Assembly (NCBI GenBank): GCA_036389315.1
Contig: DASVQF010000042.1
Coordinates: forward strand, 62,001-126,000
Source: DASQYE01 sp036389315
GTDB taxonomy: Bacteria > Acidobacteriota > Blastocatellia > Pyrinomonadales > Pyrinomonadaceae
Direction: 5' to 3'
Length of the DNA stretch: 64,000 nucleotides
Shown here: one piece after another, positions 19,903 through 28,729 of the stretch
How the letters are laid out: each line of letters opens with the position of its first letter
Numbering within the stretch: position 1 is the stretch's first letter
Notes under the pieces: model-generated
Seen by the model: the letters and a program-made list of their open reading frames with translations, nothing else
Told to the model about the DNA's origin: nothing
The model's database searches: none
Program-made: the position numbers and the translations under genes

Positions 19903-20157
19903 GTGTTGACTTTGCATAGGAACGGCATGCACCCGACCGCAAATCAGCCCGTCTCTCATCCGCAAGACTTGGCCGTACCGGGTTCTTTGAGAATCCTATG
20001 ACGAAACTACCAGAAATCTGTTCTTAGTGGTTGGCGGAAAAATGGCGGAGTTATCTAGTCTTATGCGGTCAGACGTAAGCGAAATTTGGCGGCTGCTACT
20101 TTGTTTTATCGCATTTCATCAGACCTAGTAATACTTAGTAGAGGGTTAGAAATAGGA

Positions 20158-20202
20158 TTCATAACCCCAAGGTCGGGAGTTCAAGCCTCCCCCCCGCTAC
20201 CA
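20158..20202 (+). other. 3' half of a tRNA-Met gene (attachment-site scar)
   Basis: From the anticodon loop TTCATAA onward the sequence reads as a tRNA. There is a T-arm GGGAG-TTCAAGC-CTCCC (175-191 of this block), the acceptor 3' strand CCCCGCT, discriminator A and encoded CCA. Anticodon CAT is at 20160-20162. No matching 5' half (which should start AGCGGGG) lies upstream. This is what remains at the distal end of an element integrated into a tRNA-Met gene. The rest of 19903-20296 shows no gene. Confidence 0.7.
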
Positions 20203-20296
20203 ATATTTTCAAGAGTTTACGGCGGCCCGCAACGGTCGCCGTTCTTCGTCTGGGGCAGATTCGGGGCACGCCTCTCCGACATTGATCCTCGCGGCC

Positions 20297-20366
20297 GCTT
20301 TGCACAAATATTCATGTGGAATGAATAATCTCGGACTATTTATGCAGTCCTTAATTTGTGCAAAGC
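20297..20366. repeat. Perfect 13-bp inverted repeat around TTTGCACAAAT
   Basis: GCTTTGCACAAAT (20297-20309) and ATTTGTGCAAAGC (20354-20366) are perfect inverted copies 44 bp apart. The core TTGCACAAATA is also inside the 38-bp repeats at 16.4 and 18.9 kb. This suggests a leftover pair of IS ends, or a MITE-like scrap, rather than a terminator, since no T-run follows. Confidence 0.5.
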
Positions 20367-20472
20367 CGTTCAAGGCCGATGTTCCAAACCGTGAACTCAT
20401 TACAGAAGGGGTAGCGTCTGTTGTCAGTAGTGCGACGAAAAACGCCTGAATAGTGTAGAATACCAGGAAAAG

Positions 20473-20531
20473 AGGCGATGGAGTTCGCCGTATAACCACC
20501 CGGCTTCAGGCAGGGTTGATGACTCCTAACT
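20473..20531 (+). ncRNA. Fluoride riboswitch (crcB RNA motif)
   Basis: GGCGATGGAGTTCGCC, then ATAACCACC, a hairpin, and TGATGACTCCTAAC follow the fluoride aptamer plan. The GGCG/CGCC stem encloses a loop (GATGGAGTT) that can form a pseudoknot with GACTCC. It lies directly before a fluoride channel gene, which confirms the ligand. Gene expression should rise when fluoride binds. Confidence 0.9.
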
Positions 20532-20566
20532 GGGACGCACCTTGTGCGCCGTGGTTAGGAGTTTTG
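20522..20566 (+). terminator. Riboswitch-controlled intrinsic terminator
   Basis: ACTCCTAAC (20522-20530) pairs with GTTAGGAGT (20554-20562) around an inner GCAC/GTGC hairpin and is followed by a T-rich run. The left arm uses the same ACTCC bases that close the aptamer pseudoknot, so fluoride binding and termination exclude each other (an ON switch). Confidence 0.8.
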
Positions 20567-20582
20567 GTTTATGGGAGGTAAA

Positions 20583-21128
<546 letters not shown>

Positions 21129-21134
21129 AGCCCG

Positions 21135-21476
21135 ATGGATAAGGAACTACAACCGGCCTCCAAACTGACGGTCTTCGTCGGCGGAGACGAGCGCCACGAG
21201 CACCAGCCATTGCACAGAGCGGTGCTCGGCCTCTTACACGAAGAGGGAATCAAAGGTGCGACGCTGACCAAAGGCGTGATGAGTTACGGCGTGCGACGGC
21301 GCGTCCACTCCTACATGAATGAGGTCTCGATGGAGAACCTACCCGTCATCATCGAAGCAGTCGATGAGAGCAGAAAGATTAAGCCTGCGGCGGAACGCGT
21401 CGCGGGGCTGCTAGGCGAGCACGGACTTGTGCAGGTGCAGCCGACCATGTTTATTCGTCTCGCGCCGACGGACTGA
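21135..21476 (+). CDS. DUF190 (PII-like) protein, single domain
   Basis: This 113-aa ferredoxin-fold protein has the DUF190 pattern KLTVFVGGDERHEHQPLHRA, LHEEGIKGATLTKGVMSYG, then VHSY and LPVIIEAVD. It starts 6 bp after crcB and is followed by a double-domain homologue. DUF190 proteins commonly travel with crcB and are thought to be PII-like regulators; the ligand is not known. Its position under the fluoride riboswitch indicates a role in the fluoride response. Confidence 0.85.
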   Translation: MDKELQPASKLTVFVGGDERHEHQPLHRAVLGLLHEEGIKGATLTKGVMSYGVRRRVHSYMNEVSMENLPVIIEAVDESRKIKPAAERVAGLLGEHGLVQVQPTMFIRLAPTD

Positions 21477-21493
21477 GAAAGGGTGGAAGACTG

Positions 21494-22243
21494 ATGCTCG
21501 AAAGAGGGCCAGCGAAGAAGCTCGTTATCTACGTAGGTGCGCAGGAGAAGCACCACGGTAAACCAGTATATGAAGAGGTGGTGATGTTCCTCCACAGACA
21601 CGGCTGCGCCGGTGCGACGGTGACGCGCGCCGTGTCAGGCTACGGCGCGAGCGGAAAAGTTCATGAGGCGCATCTCTTCAGCTTGACAGAAGACGTGCCC
21701 GTCAGAGTCGAAGCCATCGACTCGGAGAAAAAGATCAACGCCCTGTTGCCCTGGATTTACGAGATCGTGGGCAAGGGGCTGATTGAGGTGCAGGATACAA
21801 ACGTCATCAAGTCGAGCAGTACGGAAGCGCCGCGTGAGGAGGAGCGAGCTATGGAACACCTGAAGCTGGAAGGCAAAGCCAAGATGCTCCGCATCCACAT
21901 CGGAGAGAGCGACCGCTGGGAAGGTGAGCCGCTGCACGAGGCAATCGTGAAGAAGCTTCGCATGATGGACATCGCGGGCTCGACCGTCTATCGCGGGGTC
22001 ATGGGCTACGGTGCGCAGCAACGTGTACACAAGTCGGGCTGGCTCGGTCTCTCGACGGATTTGCCTGTGATGATCTCGGTCATCGACACGGAAGAGAAGA
22101 TCAGGAGCATCCTGCCCGCGCTCGATGAGATGGTGGATGAAGGGTTGATCGCCATCTCCGACGTAGAAATCATCAAGTACACGCATTCGAGAAATAAACA
22201 GGCGGCGACTGACGCGAAGGAGCAAGACGGGGCTGAGGACTAA
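21494..22243 (+). CDS. DUF190 (PII-like) protein, tandem double domain
   Basis: The 249 aa contain two DUF190 units. Residues ~8-105 have LVIYVGAQEKHHGKPVYEE and GCAGATVTRAVSGYGASGKV; residues ~122-225 have MLRIHIGESDRWEGEPLHEA and DIAGSTVYRGVMGYGAQQRV. With the preceding gene this gives three copies in a row, which suggests duplication and fusion. An ATG follows its TAA directly (22244), opening a truncated EamA gene. Confidence 0.85.
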   Translation: MLERGPAKKLVIYVGAQEKHHGKPVYEEVVMFLHRHGCAGATVTRAVSGYGASGKVHEAHLFSLTEDVPVRVEAIDSEKKINALLPWIYEIVGKGLIEVQDTNVIKSSSTEAPREEERAMEHLKLEGKAKMLRIHIGESDRWEGEPLHEAIVKKLRMMDIAGSTVYRGVMGYGAQQRVHKSGWLGLSTDLPVMISVIDTEEKIRSILPALDEMVDEGLIAISDVEIIKYTHSRNKQAATDAKEQDGAED

Positions 22244-22375
22244 ATGAACTGGCTATTTTATGCGCTACTCTCGGCGCTCTGCGCGGGGCTCGTCTCCATC
22301 TTCGGTGAGATCGGCGCGTGCGCGACGTTGATTCCACACTGGCGAGAGCGGTGCGCGTGGAGGGGAGATTCTTGA
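22244..22375 (+). pseudogene. EamA-type transporter, N-terminal remnant
   Basis: The ATG immediately after the DUF190 stop opens a 43-codon frame beginning NWLFYALLSALCAGLVSIFG, the first membrane helix of EamA/DMT drug-metabolite transporters. After ~25 codons the sequence stops resembling the family and soon ends in TGA. It was probably the last gene of the fluoride operon before a deletion. Confidence 0.55.
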
Positions 22376-22436
22376 ATTCGTCATACGAGCGACGCTGCCA
22401 GACGCTTCGCCGAAGCAGCGAGGACTGATAACGCTT

Positions 22437-23132
22437 CTACAGTAAAAGTTGTGCGACCACTGCTTTGACATGAATCCGGGTCGTATCCAGGAGGGGTACG
22501 CCTGCGGCTGTCTCACCCTGCAAAATCAAAGGCAGTTCCGTCCCGCCCAGGATGAGACCTTCAATGCCCTCTTGCTCTCTCAGGCGGCTCGCTACCTTCA
22601 GCAATCGCTCTCGCGTCTCGGGAAGGAAAATACCCCTCACTAGTTCATTCATATACTTGTCATGAATGAACCTCTGCTCATCCTCGCTCGGCGCGACCAG
22701 CGCAATCCCTTCTCTAGAGAACACGTCCGGGTAGAAGTGTCCCTGCATGGTGAAGCGCGTGCCGAACAGGCCCAGTCTTTTGAGCCCCAGCGCCTTCGCC
22801 TCTGCACATGTGGCTTCGACGATGCTCACGAGGGGAATGGGTGACTGGCTGCTAATCTCCTCGAAAACGACATGCGGCGTGTTGGCGGCCAGCAACCCTA
22901 CATCAGCCCCGGCCCGCGCGAGCCTTCTCACTTCGCCGACCAGATACTCTATGACCTCCGGTAACTCGTTCGCCGCGATGAAATCCAGCATCTTCTTCAT
23001 ATCGATGCTGTTGATGATGATCGGCGGGGCACTCCCGTCCCTTCGCTGTTCCCGGTAGGAGGTCATAATCAGACGGTAATACTCGACGGTCGACTCCGGC
23101 CCGATGCCCCCGATAATACCTACAATCTTCAT
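22437..23132 (-). CDS. Aspartate/glutamate racemase-family protein without either catalytic cysteine
   Basis: The 231-aa protein has the family start MKIVGIIGGIGPESTVEYYR and a two-lobed layout. In active PLP-independent racemases two cysteines sit in C-N-T and G-C-T-E motifs. Here the motifs read LLAANTPHVVFEE and LILGGTELPLIL, that is Ala and Gly instead of Cys (checked on the DNA). Two-base racemisation is therefore unlikely. It may be a lyase-type or binding homologue. It stands alone, convergent with the fluoride operon. Confidence 0.8.
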   Translation of the reverse strand: MKIVGIIGGIGPESTVEYYRLIMTSYREQRRDGSAPPIIINSIDMKKMLDFIAANELPEVIEYLVGEVRRLARAGADVGLLAANTPHVVFEEISSQSPIPLVSIVEATCAEAKALGLKRLGLFGTRFTMQGHFYPDVFSREGIALVAPSEDEQRFIHDKYMNELVRGIFLPETRERLLKVASRLREQEGIEGLILGGTELPLILQGETAAGVPLLDTTRIHVKAVVAQLLL

Positions 23133-23227
23133 ACAGACTTCTCCCGGCTACGTTCCCTGCATAAGGAATATCGCCATGCCGTCCTCAAATCTATATCATG
23201 CCGGTGCGCTGTTGCACATGATAGGGC

Positions 23228-23989
23228 TCACCGTTCGCCGAGTTTGGTGAGGATGAAGGCGGCGAGGAAGCCGACCACTGTGATGAGACCCGCGAGGTCG
23301 TGCGCCTCCTCGAACGCCTCCGGCATCATGGTGTCTGCGAGCATGGCGAGGATTGCGCCCGCCGCCACGGCCGTCGTCGCAGCGATGACTTCCCCGGAGA
23401 AGTGGCTGAAGACGGCGTAGCCGACGAGCGCCGCGACGCCCGAAACTGTGGCGATACCCGCCCACACGCCGAAGATGTAACGCGCCGAGCGGTTCGCCCG
23501 TTTCATCCCGGCTGAACTCGACAGCCCCTCGGGGATGTTCGAGAGGAAGATGGCTGCCACCGCTACCCAGCTCACTGCGCCGCCGCCGATCATGCTCACC
23601 CCAATGACGATGGATTCGGGAATGCCGTCGAGGAGCGCGCCCACCGCAATCGCCAGCCCACTGCCGCTCTTATCAGCTTCGGAAGGTTGCTGGTCGCCCG
23701 AACGCTTGCGGTGCTTCGCGCCCTGCCGCGCCAGATACCAGTTGGCCGCCGTATAGACGGCTGCGCCTCCCAGGAAACCGGCGGCGGTCGAGTCGAATCC
23801 GCCGCGCTTGTAGGCTTCGTCCATCAGGTCGAAGGAGAGCGCGGAGATCAGGACGCCGCCGCCGAAGGCCATGACGGCGGCGATGAGTCGTTGCGGCACT
23901 CTGGCGAAGTAACCCGCAGCAGCGCCGACAAGCAGCGCAGACCCCGCGAGCAATCCCCACAAACCCGCCTCTAGCCAAATCGGAAACAT
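23228..23989 (-). CDS. ZIP-family metal transporter
   Basis: This is a 253-aa inner-membrane protein of about eight helices with the ZIP metal-path motifs: FGGGVLISALSFDLMDEA in helix 2, GALLDGIPESIVIG in helix 4, FLSNIPEGLSSS in helix 5 and AMLADTMMPEAFEE. A short His-poor, Lys-rich loop lies between helices 3 and 4. ZIP proteins import Zn, Fe or Mn into the cytoplasm; the substrate cannot be told from sequence alone. It is surrounded by other ion genes (fluoride, chromate, arsenic). It has no clear operon partner. Confidence 0.8.
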   Translation of the reverse strand: MFPIWLEAGLWGLLAGSALLVGAAAGYFARVPQRLIAAVMAFGGGVLISALSFDLMDEAYKRGGFDSTAAGFLGGAAVYTAANWYLARQGAKHRKRSGDQQPSEADKSGSGLAIAVGALLDGIPESIVIGVSMIGGGAVSWVAVAAIFLSNIPEGLSSSAGMKRANRSARYIFGVWAGIATVSGVAALVGYAVFSHFSGEVIAATTAVAAGAILAMLADTMMPEAFEEAHDLAGLITVVGFLAAFILTKLGER

Positions 23990-24143
23990 TAGAACCCCCT
24001 TGCTAGAATGTAACTGATGTGATTACCTTCATGGCGCGCGCCCCATTCGGTTCTGCCTTGAGACTCGGCAGCGATATGGACTAAGTTCGATAGTCGAAAT
24101 GCATTTCCACCCGGGGCGGCGTCGGAACTATTGTCAGGAATTC

Positions 24144-24493
24144 TCAAAAGACTTCTTTTCTCGATTCAAATCCCGGCGCGCTCGTCTTTTCAACTTCACC
24201 GGCGGCGAGGACAGCGCGAGCCTGCGCGCTCACAATATCGCTCATCGTTAAAAGGCCGACCAGCCTTCTCCCGTCCCCGCGCTCAATGACGGCCAACTGG
24301 CGCACCTGATAGCGAGATGAAAGGCGACGGCGGCGAGCCCGCAGAACACGCCGATGACAATCGTGAGCGCGAAGACGCGCTGGCGCTCAGAGGGGAGGAC
24401 ACGCAGAAAGAGACGCAGAGCCGCCAGATTGGCCCGCCGCCATCGTGGCCGCCAGAGTCGCAGCCGCGCCCTGAATCGCCGAAAACCCGCCAT
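24144..24493 (-). pseudogene. ClC chloride-channel-family gene, internally deleted
   Basis: The 5' part (from the ATG at 24493) encodes a ClC N-terminus with basic stretch and first helix (SERQRVFALTIVIGVFCGLA). About 60 codons later it breaks into the C-terminal CBS domain in another frame (LAVIERGDGRRLVGLLTMSD, then IVSAQ) that ends at the stop at 24144. About 450 residues with the pore are missing and the join is out of frame. Some ClC proteins export fluoride, but the selectivity region is lost. Confidence 0.7.
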
Positions 24494-24691
24494 CAAGTTG
24501 CACTCATTGAATAAATCAATAAACACTATACCAAAAAAGCGGATTGCAATATGGAAGGAGGCGCAGGCGGTGCGTGGCGGAAGGAAGACTGCATCTCTCA
24601 TTAGCGGGTGAGATGAGCCGGCGGTGCGCTTTCATTATCTGCCATCGCAATAGCTTACCGCCTGAAACTATCTTCACGTTTCAACTGACTC

Positions 24692-24859
24692 TCATGGCTT
24701 ACGCCCTTCGGCGTCCGTGATATAGATGTCGTTGTCGGCAGCAGTGCTTGGCGGGGCGCTCAGGAGCGGACGCGTCGAATGCTGAGCAGTGCAGGCCGTC
24801 AAGATGAGCATGACGCCAATGAAAAGGAGCGAGCAAAAGCTGTAATTTATTCTCTTCAC
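24692..24859 (-). CDS. Small putative lipoprotein
   Basis: This 55-aa product starts at a GTG that overlaps the chrA stop (GTGA). It has a Lys/Arg start, a hydrophobic core and a lipobox LILTAC (Cys ~22), then a short Ser/Pro-rich tail ending ITDAEGRKP. It is likely co-translated with the chromate transporter and anchored on the outer face of a membrane. No family is recognised. Confidence 0.5.
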   Translation of the reverse strand: MKRINYSFCSLLFIGVMLILTACTAQHSTRPLLSAPPSTAADNDIYITDAEGRKP

Positions 24860-26316
24860 CACAAGACCAGACCTATCAGGAAACGGATGACTCCTGCGCC
24901 GAGGATTATCCAGAAGGGATTGGGCCGGAAGCGCACCAGCACAAAAACAGCAACAGCCGCGATCAGTAATCCGACCCAAGTATGAATGCCCGCCTGCCCG
25001 ATGCTGAGCGCTGCGGCGACGAGAAGGCCGACCACGGCAGGCGTGACACCCCGCAGGAATGATTGGACGAGTTCATTAGAGCGGAAGCGTTGTAAGCTGG
25101 AGCCTGCCGCAATCACCATCAGGAAAGAGGGCAGAAAGATGCTGACGGTTGCTACGAGTGCGCCCAATGTTCCTGCTACCCTGTAGCCGATGAATGTGGA
25201 GGTAATCAGCACGGGGCCCGGCGTCACCTGCCCGAGAGCGGTCGCGTCTGCGAACTCCTGATGAGTGAGCCAGTGGCGAGAGTTCACTACCTCAGACTCG
25301 ATCAGCGGGATCATGACGAAGCCCCCGCCGAAGGTGACGGCTCCCATGCGCAGGAAGACAGTCGAAAGAGCCAGCAGCAGCCCGAGCTTGGCGAGCACAG
25401 GCATCGAAACTCCCATCACGCCGATAGAGCGGAGCGTGGTCGTTCGTGGTGCTTGCGAGCTATCGCTATCGCTTTCATTTGTCGGTTCAGCCTTTTCTTC
25501 ATCAGCCCCGCCAGCCCGCAGCACTCGCTCTTCAGCCAGGGCGCGCATCAGATAACCTCCGACAAACACTTGCTTCTGCCGCGCACGGCGCTCACGCCTG
25601 CGAGAGAGTATGCGTAAGGAGATACGCGCGCGCCGACGCGTAGATACATTGCGTGCCTGTCGCCACTTTTGAATTTGCTTCTCGGCAAACGAATCGATGC
25701 AGATGCCGACGATGCCTGCGGAAAGAACGACCTCGATCACGGTCGCGCCGAGCAGTGCCACGGCCAGACAGGCTAAAACGGCGACGACCCACTGCCACTG
25801 CTTGCTCAGCGTATTCCTGCCGATGCGCCATGCCGTCACAAGGATGAGGGCGACGACCGCTCCATTGAGCCCGTGAAAGAGTCTGTCAGTAGCGGGCAGT
25901 TGACGCAAATGCCTGTAGAGAATCGCCAGCACGATCATCATCAGCATGGAAGGCAGAATAAAGCCGCCCATCGAGACGCAGGCTCCGCGCCAGCCTCTCA
26001 GCTTGAAGCCGATATAAGTGGCAGTATTGCCCGCGTTCGTGCCCGGCAAGCTTTGCGCGAGGGCGAAGCCTTCGATGAATTCTGTATCCGTCAGCCAGCC
26101 GCGCGTGTTTACCGTAAGCTGCCTGATCTGTGCGATGACGGCCAGTCCGCCGCCGAAGCCGACCGTCCCGATTTTAAGGAAGGAAAGGAAGAGGCCGCCG
26201 AGCGTGGCCGTCCTTGAGATGCGCTTTATTTGTCTTCGACCATAGCGGGCGCGTATCCGAACATTGCGCACGCGCTCACGAATCCTTCGGGCTCTTTTGT
26301 CGATTTTCCCCGGCAC
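24856..26316 (-). CDS. chrA: Chromate efflux transporter ChrA, two-domain
   Basis: The 486-aa protein holds two homologous CHR domains of five to six helices. The N-terminal copy has FLKIGTVGFGGGLAVIAQ and GFALAQSLPGTNAGNTATY; the C-terminal copy has FLRMGAVTFGGGFVMIPL and ALGQVTPGPVLITSTF. A basic, Arg-rich linker of ~80 residues separates them. ChrA removes chromate from the cytoplasm by secondary transport. The first ~35 residues are unusually basic, and the true start may be slightly downstream. The lipoprotein gene overlaps its end. Confidence 0.9.
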   Translation of the reverse strand: MPGKIDKRARRIRERVRNVRIRARYGRRQIKRISRTATLGGLFLSFLKIGTVGFGGGLAVIAQIRQLTVNTRGWLTDTEFIEGFALAQSLPGTNAGNTATYIGFKLRGWRGACVSMGGFILPSMLMMIVLAILYRHLRQLPATDRLFHGLNGAVVALILVTAWRIGRNTLSKQWQWVVAVLACLAVALLGATVIEVVLSAGIVGICIDSFAEKQIQKWRQARNVSTRRRARISLRILSRRRERRARQKQVFVGGYLMRALAEERVLRAGGADEEKAEPTNESDSDSSQAPRTTTLRSIGVMGVSMPVLAKLGLLLALSTVFLRMGAVTFGGGFVMIPLIESEVVNSRHWLTHQEFADATALGQVTPGPVLITSTFIGYRVAGTLGALVATVSIFLPSFLMVIAAGSSLQRFRSNELVQSFLRGVTPAVVGLLVAAALSIGQAGIHTWVGLLIAAVAVFVLVRFRPNPFWIILGAGVIRFLIGLVLW

Positions 26317-26523
26317 TTCAGTTCTAACTCTATATCTCGCTCATGGCGTCACCGTGCCCTGTGCTGTTATTTATAATTGTATTGCTACCTTGCACACAGG
26401 CATCCGCCAGCCAATAGCTTTCTCAACAGCTCTGATGCTTCAGACGAGTTGAAAATCTGCTGGCATCGGAATTGTACTACTCACCGCTAATATCCATAGG
26501 AGAAGAATAGCTGTCCCGTATTG

Positions 26524-26539
26524 TTGCAAAGTTTCGCAA
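26524..26539. promoter_or_regulatory. Palindromic operator candidate
   Basis: TTGCAAAGTTTCGCAA is palindromic at 14 of 16 positions and lies about 30 bp ahead of an ArsR-type gene remnant. It may be the former binding site of that repressor. Confidence 0.35.
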
Positions 26540-26570
26540 CTTCGGCAACGAGGTGTATGGTCTGCGATAC

Positions 26571-26663
26571 ATGAACACGAGTGGCAAAGAAGTGTTCGCT
26601 TTGCACGCGGAGGTCTGCAAGGCGCTGGCGAACCCGAAGCGGACATTAAGGAGGGTGCGATGA
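26571..26663 (+). pseudogene. ArsR/SmtB-type regulator, N-terminal remnant
   Basis: The 30-codon frame reads MNTSGKEVFALHAEVCKALA then NPKR, the first helix of an ArsR-family winged-helix regulator, and then runs out of family sequence (TLRRVR, stop). DNA-binding helices are missing. Its TGA overlaps the start of the next gene (ATGA at 26660), so the next gene may once have been its regulated partner. Confidence 0.65.
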
Positions 26664-27148
26664 GTGACACTGAGAATAGAATCGATAGCACAGGTCACGG
26701 CTCAGACCGTGTGCGCGAGAATACATCCGAAGAGGTCAATGCTCAGATTGACCATGAAATAAATGATCGTGTTCGGAGTTACGCCACACGAAGCGAAGCC
26801 GAAATCTCGCGCCGTATCGAGGAGCTTGATCGTGAGTGGGACATGGAGCGCCTGCTTGAGACGAACGCCTCCGCGCTGGCCGGAATCGGCGTCGGGTTAG
26901 CCGTCGCCACCGGCAGTAAGAAGTGGCTCATTGTTCCCGGCATCGTGCTGCCGTTCCTGTTCCAGCACGCCGTTCAAGGATGGTGTCCGCCCGTGCCCAT
27001 CTTCCGCCGTCTGGGCGTGCGCACGCGCAAGGAGATTGACCGCGAGAAGTACGCGCTCAAGGCGCTCAGGGGCGACTTCGATGAGGTCAAAGCAGGCGGC
27101 GACGCTGGATCGCAGGCTGCACAGGCGCTCAGCGCAGCGAGGGCATGA
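26660..27148 (+). CDS. YgaP-TM/DUF2892-like small membrane protein
   Basis: The 162-aa protein has a long charged N-terminal helix (~20-68). Two membrane segments (ALAGIGVGLAVATGSKKWLI, VPGIVLPFLFQHAV) follow, and then GWCPPVPIFRRLGVRT, a signature of DUF2892/YgaP-type membrane domains that often accompany sulfur- or metal-responsive regulators. It is coupled to the ArsR remnant. Confidence 0.6.
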   Translation: MSDTENRIDSTGHGSDRVRENTSEEVNAQIDHEINDRVRSYATRSEAEISRRIEELDREWDMERLLETNASALAGIGVGLAVATGSKKWLIVPGIVLPFLFQHAVQGWCPPVPIFRRLGVRTRKEIDREKYALKALRGDFDEVKAGGDAGSQAAQALSAARA

Positions 27149-27272
27149 GGGGTGAACGAGGACGGCAACTAAATATCAATCACTGGCCGCCTCGGCTACA
27201 ATCCTAGTCTGCGCCTCAGTCGCCGCAGCTTGCCCGCTCTGCCGCTCCGCACGCGGGGAGCAGGTGAGGGCG

Positions 27273-27428
27273 ATGATCCTCGGCTGGGGTGTCTTCCACC
27301 TCGTCGATGGAATCATTGACCACGAGATACTCGGCATTCACCAAGCTTACGAGTACGGCAACCACCTCCCGTGGGACATGGCGTTTCTCGCCTCGGGCGT
27401 CGTCTCCATCCCATCGGGTGGGCGCTAG
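27273..27428 (+). pseudogene. DUF2243 membrane protein, partial
   Basis: A 51-codon frame contains GWGVFHLVDGIIDHEILGIH then WDMAFLASG, characteristic of DUF2243 four-helix membrane proteins (usually ~150 aa). Only the middle part is present, and it ends soon after in SIPSGGR and a stop. Confidence 0.55.
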
Positions 27429-27498
27429 TCCGTGCCGGAAAAGCGGACGGGGCAGCGGTGCGAAAAGGCAGGAACTAATTCCAGGGTCAAGTGCCTAA

Positions 27499-27930
27499 TC
27501 ATGACCTCCCGTGTTCCGTAATGAAATCGGCCATCCATTCGCGAATCTCGTCTCGCACGCGGCGAAAGATCACCATGCGCGACTCTTTATCGCCAACGGA
27601 AGGCGGCGGCGGGTCTTCAAAACTTTGATGGATGCGCTCGGTCTTGCCGGGGAAGACCGGACAGTTCTCCGCCGCGTTGTCGCAGACCGTAATCACGTAA
27701 TCGAAGTCCTGGCCCGTAAACTCATCAACCGACTTGGAACGGTGGCCTGAGATGTCAATGCCGATCTCGCGCATCGCTTCGATGGCCTCAGGACGGACAC
27801 GACCCGGATTAGTGCCCGCGCTGAAGACCTCGAATGCTGGCCCAGCGTCATGCCTGAGAATGCCTTCGGCCATCTGGCTGCGGGCGGAATTACCCGTACA
27901 GAGAATCAGCACGCGCGTCGGTTTGCTCAT
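27499..27930 (-). CDS. arsC: Arsenate reductase, LMW-phosphatase type
   Basis: The 143-aa protein has the phosphatase loop CTGNSARS (C11) and the second and third redox cysteines in VCDNAAENCPVFPG (C83, C89), with the Asp loop DPPPP. It reduces arsenate to arsenite in the cytoplasm, and the cysteine triad points to a thioredoxin-coupled mechanism. It is the last intact gene of the minus-strand arsenic group arsI - VOC - arsC. No arsenite pump is intact here. GGGAG precedes the start. Confidence 0.9.
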   Translation of the reverse strand: MSKPTRVLILCTGNSARSQMAEGILRHDAGPAFEVFSAGTNPGRVRPEAIEAMREIGIDISGHRSKSVDEFTGQDFDYVITVCDNAAENCPVFPGKTERIHQSFEDPPPPSVGDKESRMVIFRRVRDEIREWMADFITEHGRS

Positions 27931-27976
27931 TTGGACTTTTCTCCCTTCGACCTGTGGCGTGTCTCATCCATAACCG

Positions 27977-28144
27977 TCATTCCTTCTTTCCCCTGCGCCG
28001 GTCATTGTGCGGCACGACGACTGCCGATGCGTCCTCAGGCAAGGCCGGGATCAGCCACCGGAACAAAATGGTCGCAATCGCCGCGCCAGGGTCATCATCA
28101 GCCTTATTCTTCTCGTTCTTTAGCGGGCTGACGGCTTCTGCAAC
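27977..28144 (-). pseudogene. C-terminal remnant of an unrecognised gene in the ars group
   Basis: Between the VOC gene and arsC an open frame of 55 codons contains IATILFRWLIPALPEDASAV and a basic tail (RRRGKKE) and ends in TGA. It has no start and is preceded by a stop, so it looks like the tail of a deleted gene. Its place, where an arsenite permease might be expected, is suggestive only. Confidence 0.4.
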
Positions 28145-28194
28145 TCACCGTTGCTGCCGACTCTCTACACAAGGGCATGAGCAACACTGCCTGC

Positions 28195-28713
28195 TTACTT
28201 CTTCAGGCCGCCGATGCCGACCTTCTCCGGCTGCGACCCGCAGCATGAAGTCCCGGCGGTCATCGCCTGTGTTGAACAGGAGTCCGCCTCTTGCCGACTG
28301 CACTCATCCGCTCCTTCCGCATAGTAAGTGGGAAGATTGTCCTGGTGGACGACGAAGACTTCCCACTCATTACCATCCGGGTCTGTCACCCACGACTTGT
28401 CTTGCAGGGCATAGCCGCAGACGATCTGCATCTCTTCGCGCGTCTGAAGACCGGCCTCGATCCACCTCTCGCGCATAGCAAGCACGTCCTCTGTCGAGGT
28501 GACCTGAATTCCTAAATGAAAGAGCGCGCCGCTGTCGGTGAACGGGCGCTCGTTCAGGGTCAGGTTCAGCGGCGGGCTCTCGACATCGAACTTCGCATAC
28601 TTCGGTCGAGACTTAGAGGGCTCTATGCCGAAGAGCTTGCGATAAAACTCTATGCTCTGCTCGACATTACGCACGTTGACGGCGACGTGCGCCTTCAGTG
28701 TTTTAATAGCCAT
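28195..28713 (-). CDS. VOC/glyoxalase-fold protein related to ArsI/CadI
   Basis: The 172 aa show the ArsI/CadI pattern: LKAHVAVNVRNVEQSIEFYR, KYAKFDVESPPLNLTLNERP, and QDKSWVTDPDGNEWEVFVV, with metal-binding His and Glu residues of the vicinal-oxygen-chelate fold. The As-binding CC pair of ArsI is CG here (QIVCGYALQDK), so C-As lyase activity is doubtful. The C-terminal 30 residues are Cys-rich (ECSRQEADSC, SCCGS). It starts 16 bp after the arsI stop, so the two form an operon and probably arose by duplication. Confidence 0.75.
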   Translation of the reverse strand: MAIKTLKAHVAVNVRNVEQSIEFYRKLFGIEPSKSRPKYAKFDVESPPLNLTLNERPFTDSGALFHLGIQVTSTEDVLAMRERWIEAGLQTREEMQIVCGYALQDKSWVTDPDGNEWEVFVVHQDNLPTYYAEGADECSRQEADSCSTQAMTAGTSCCGSQPEKVGIGGLKK

Positions 28714-28729
28714 TGCCTTTCACTCCACC

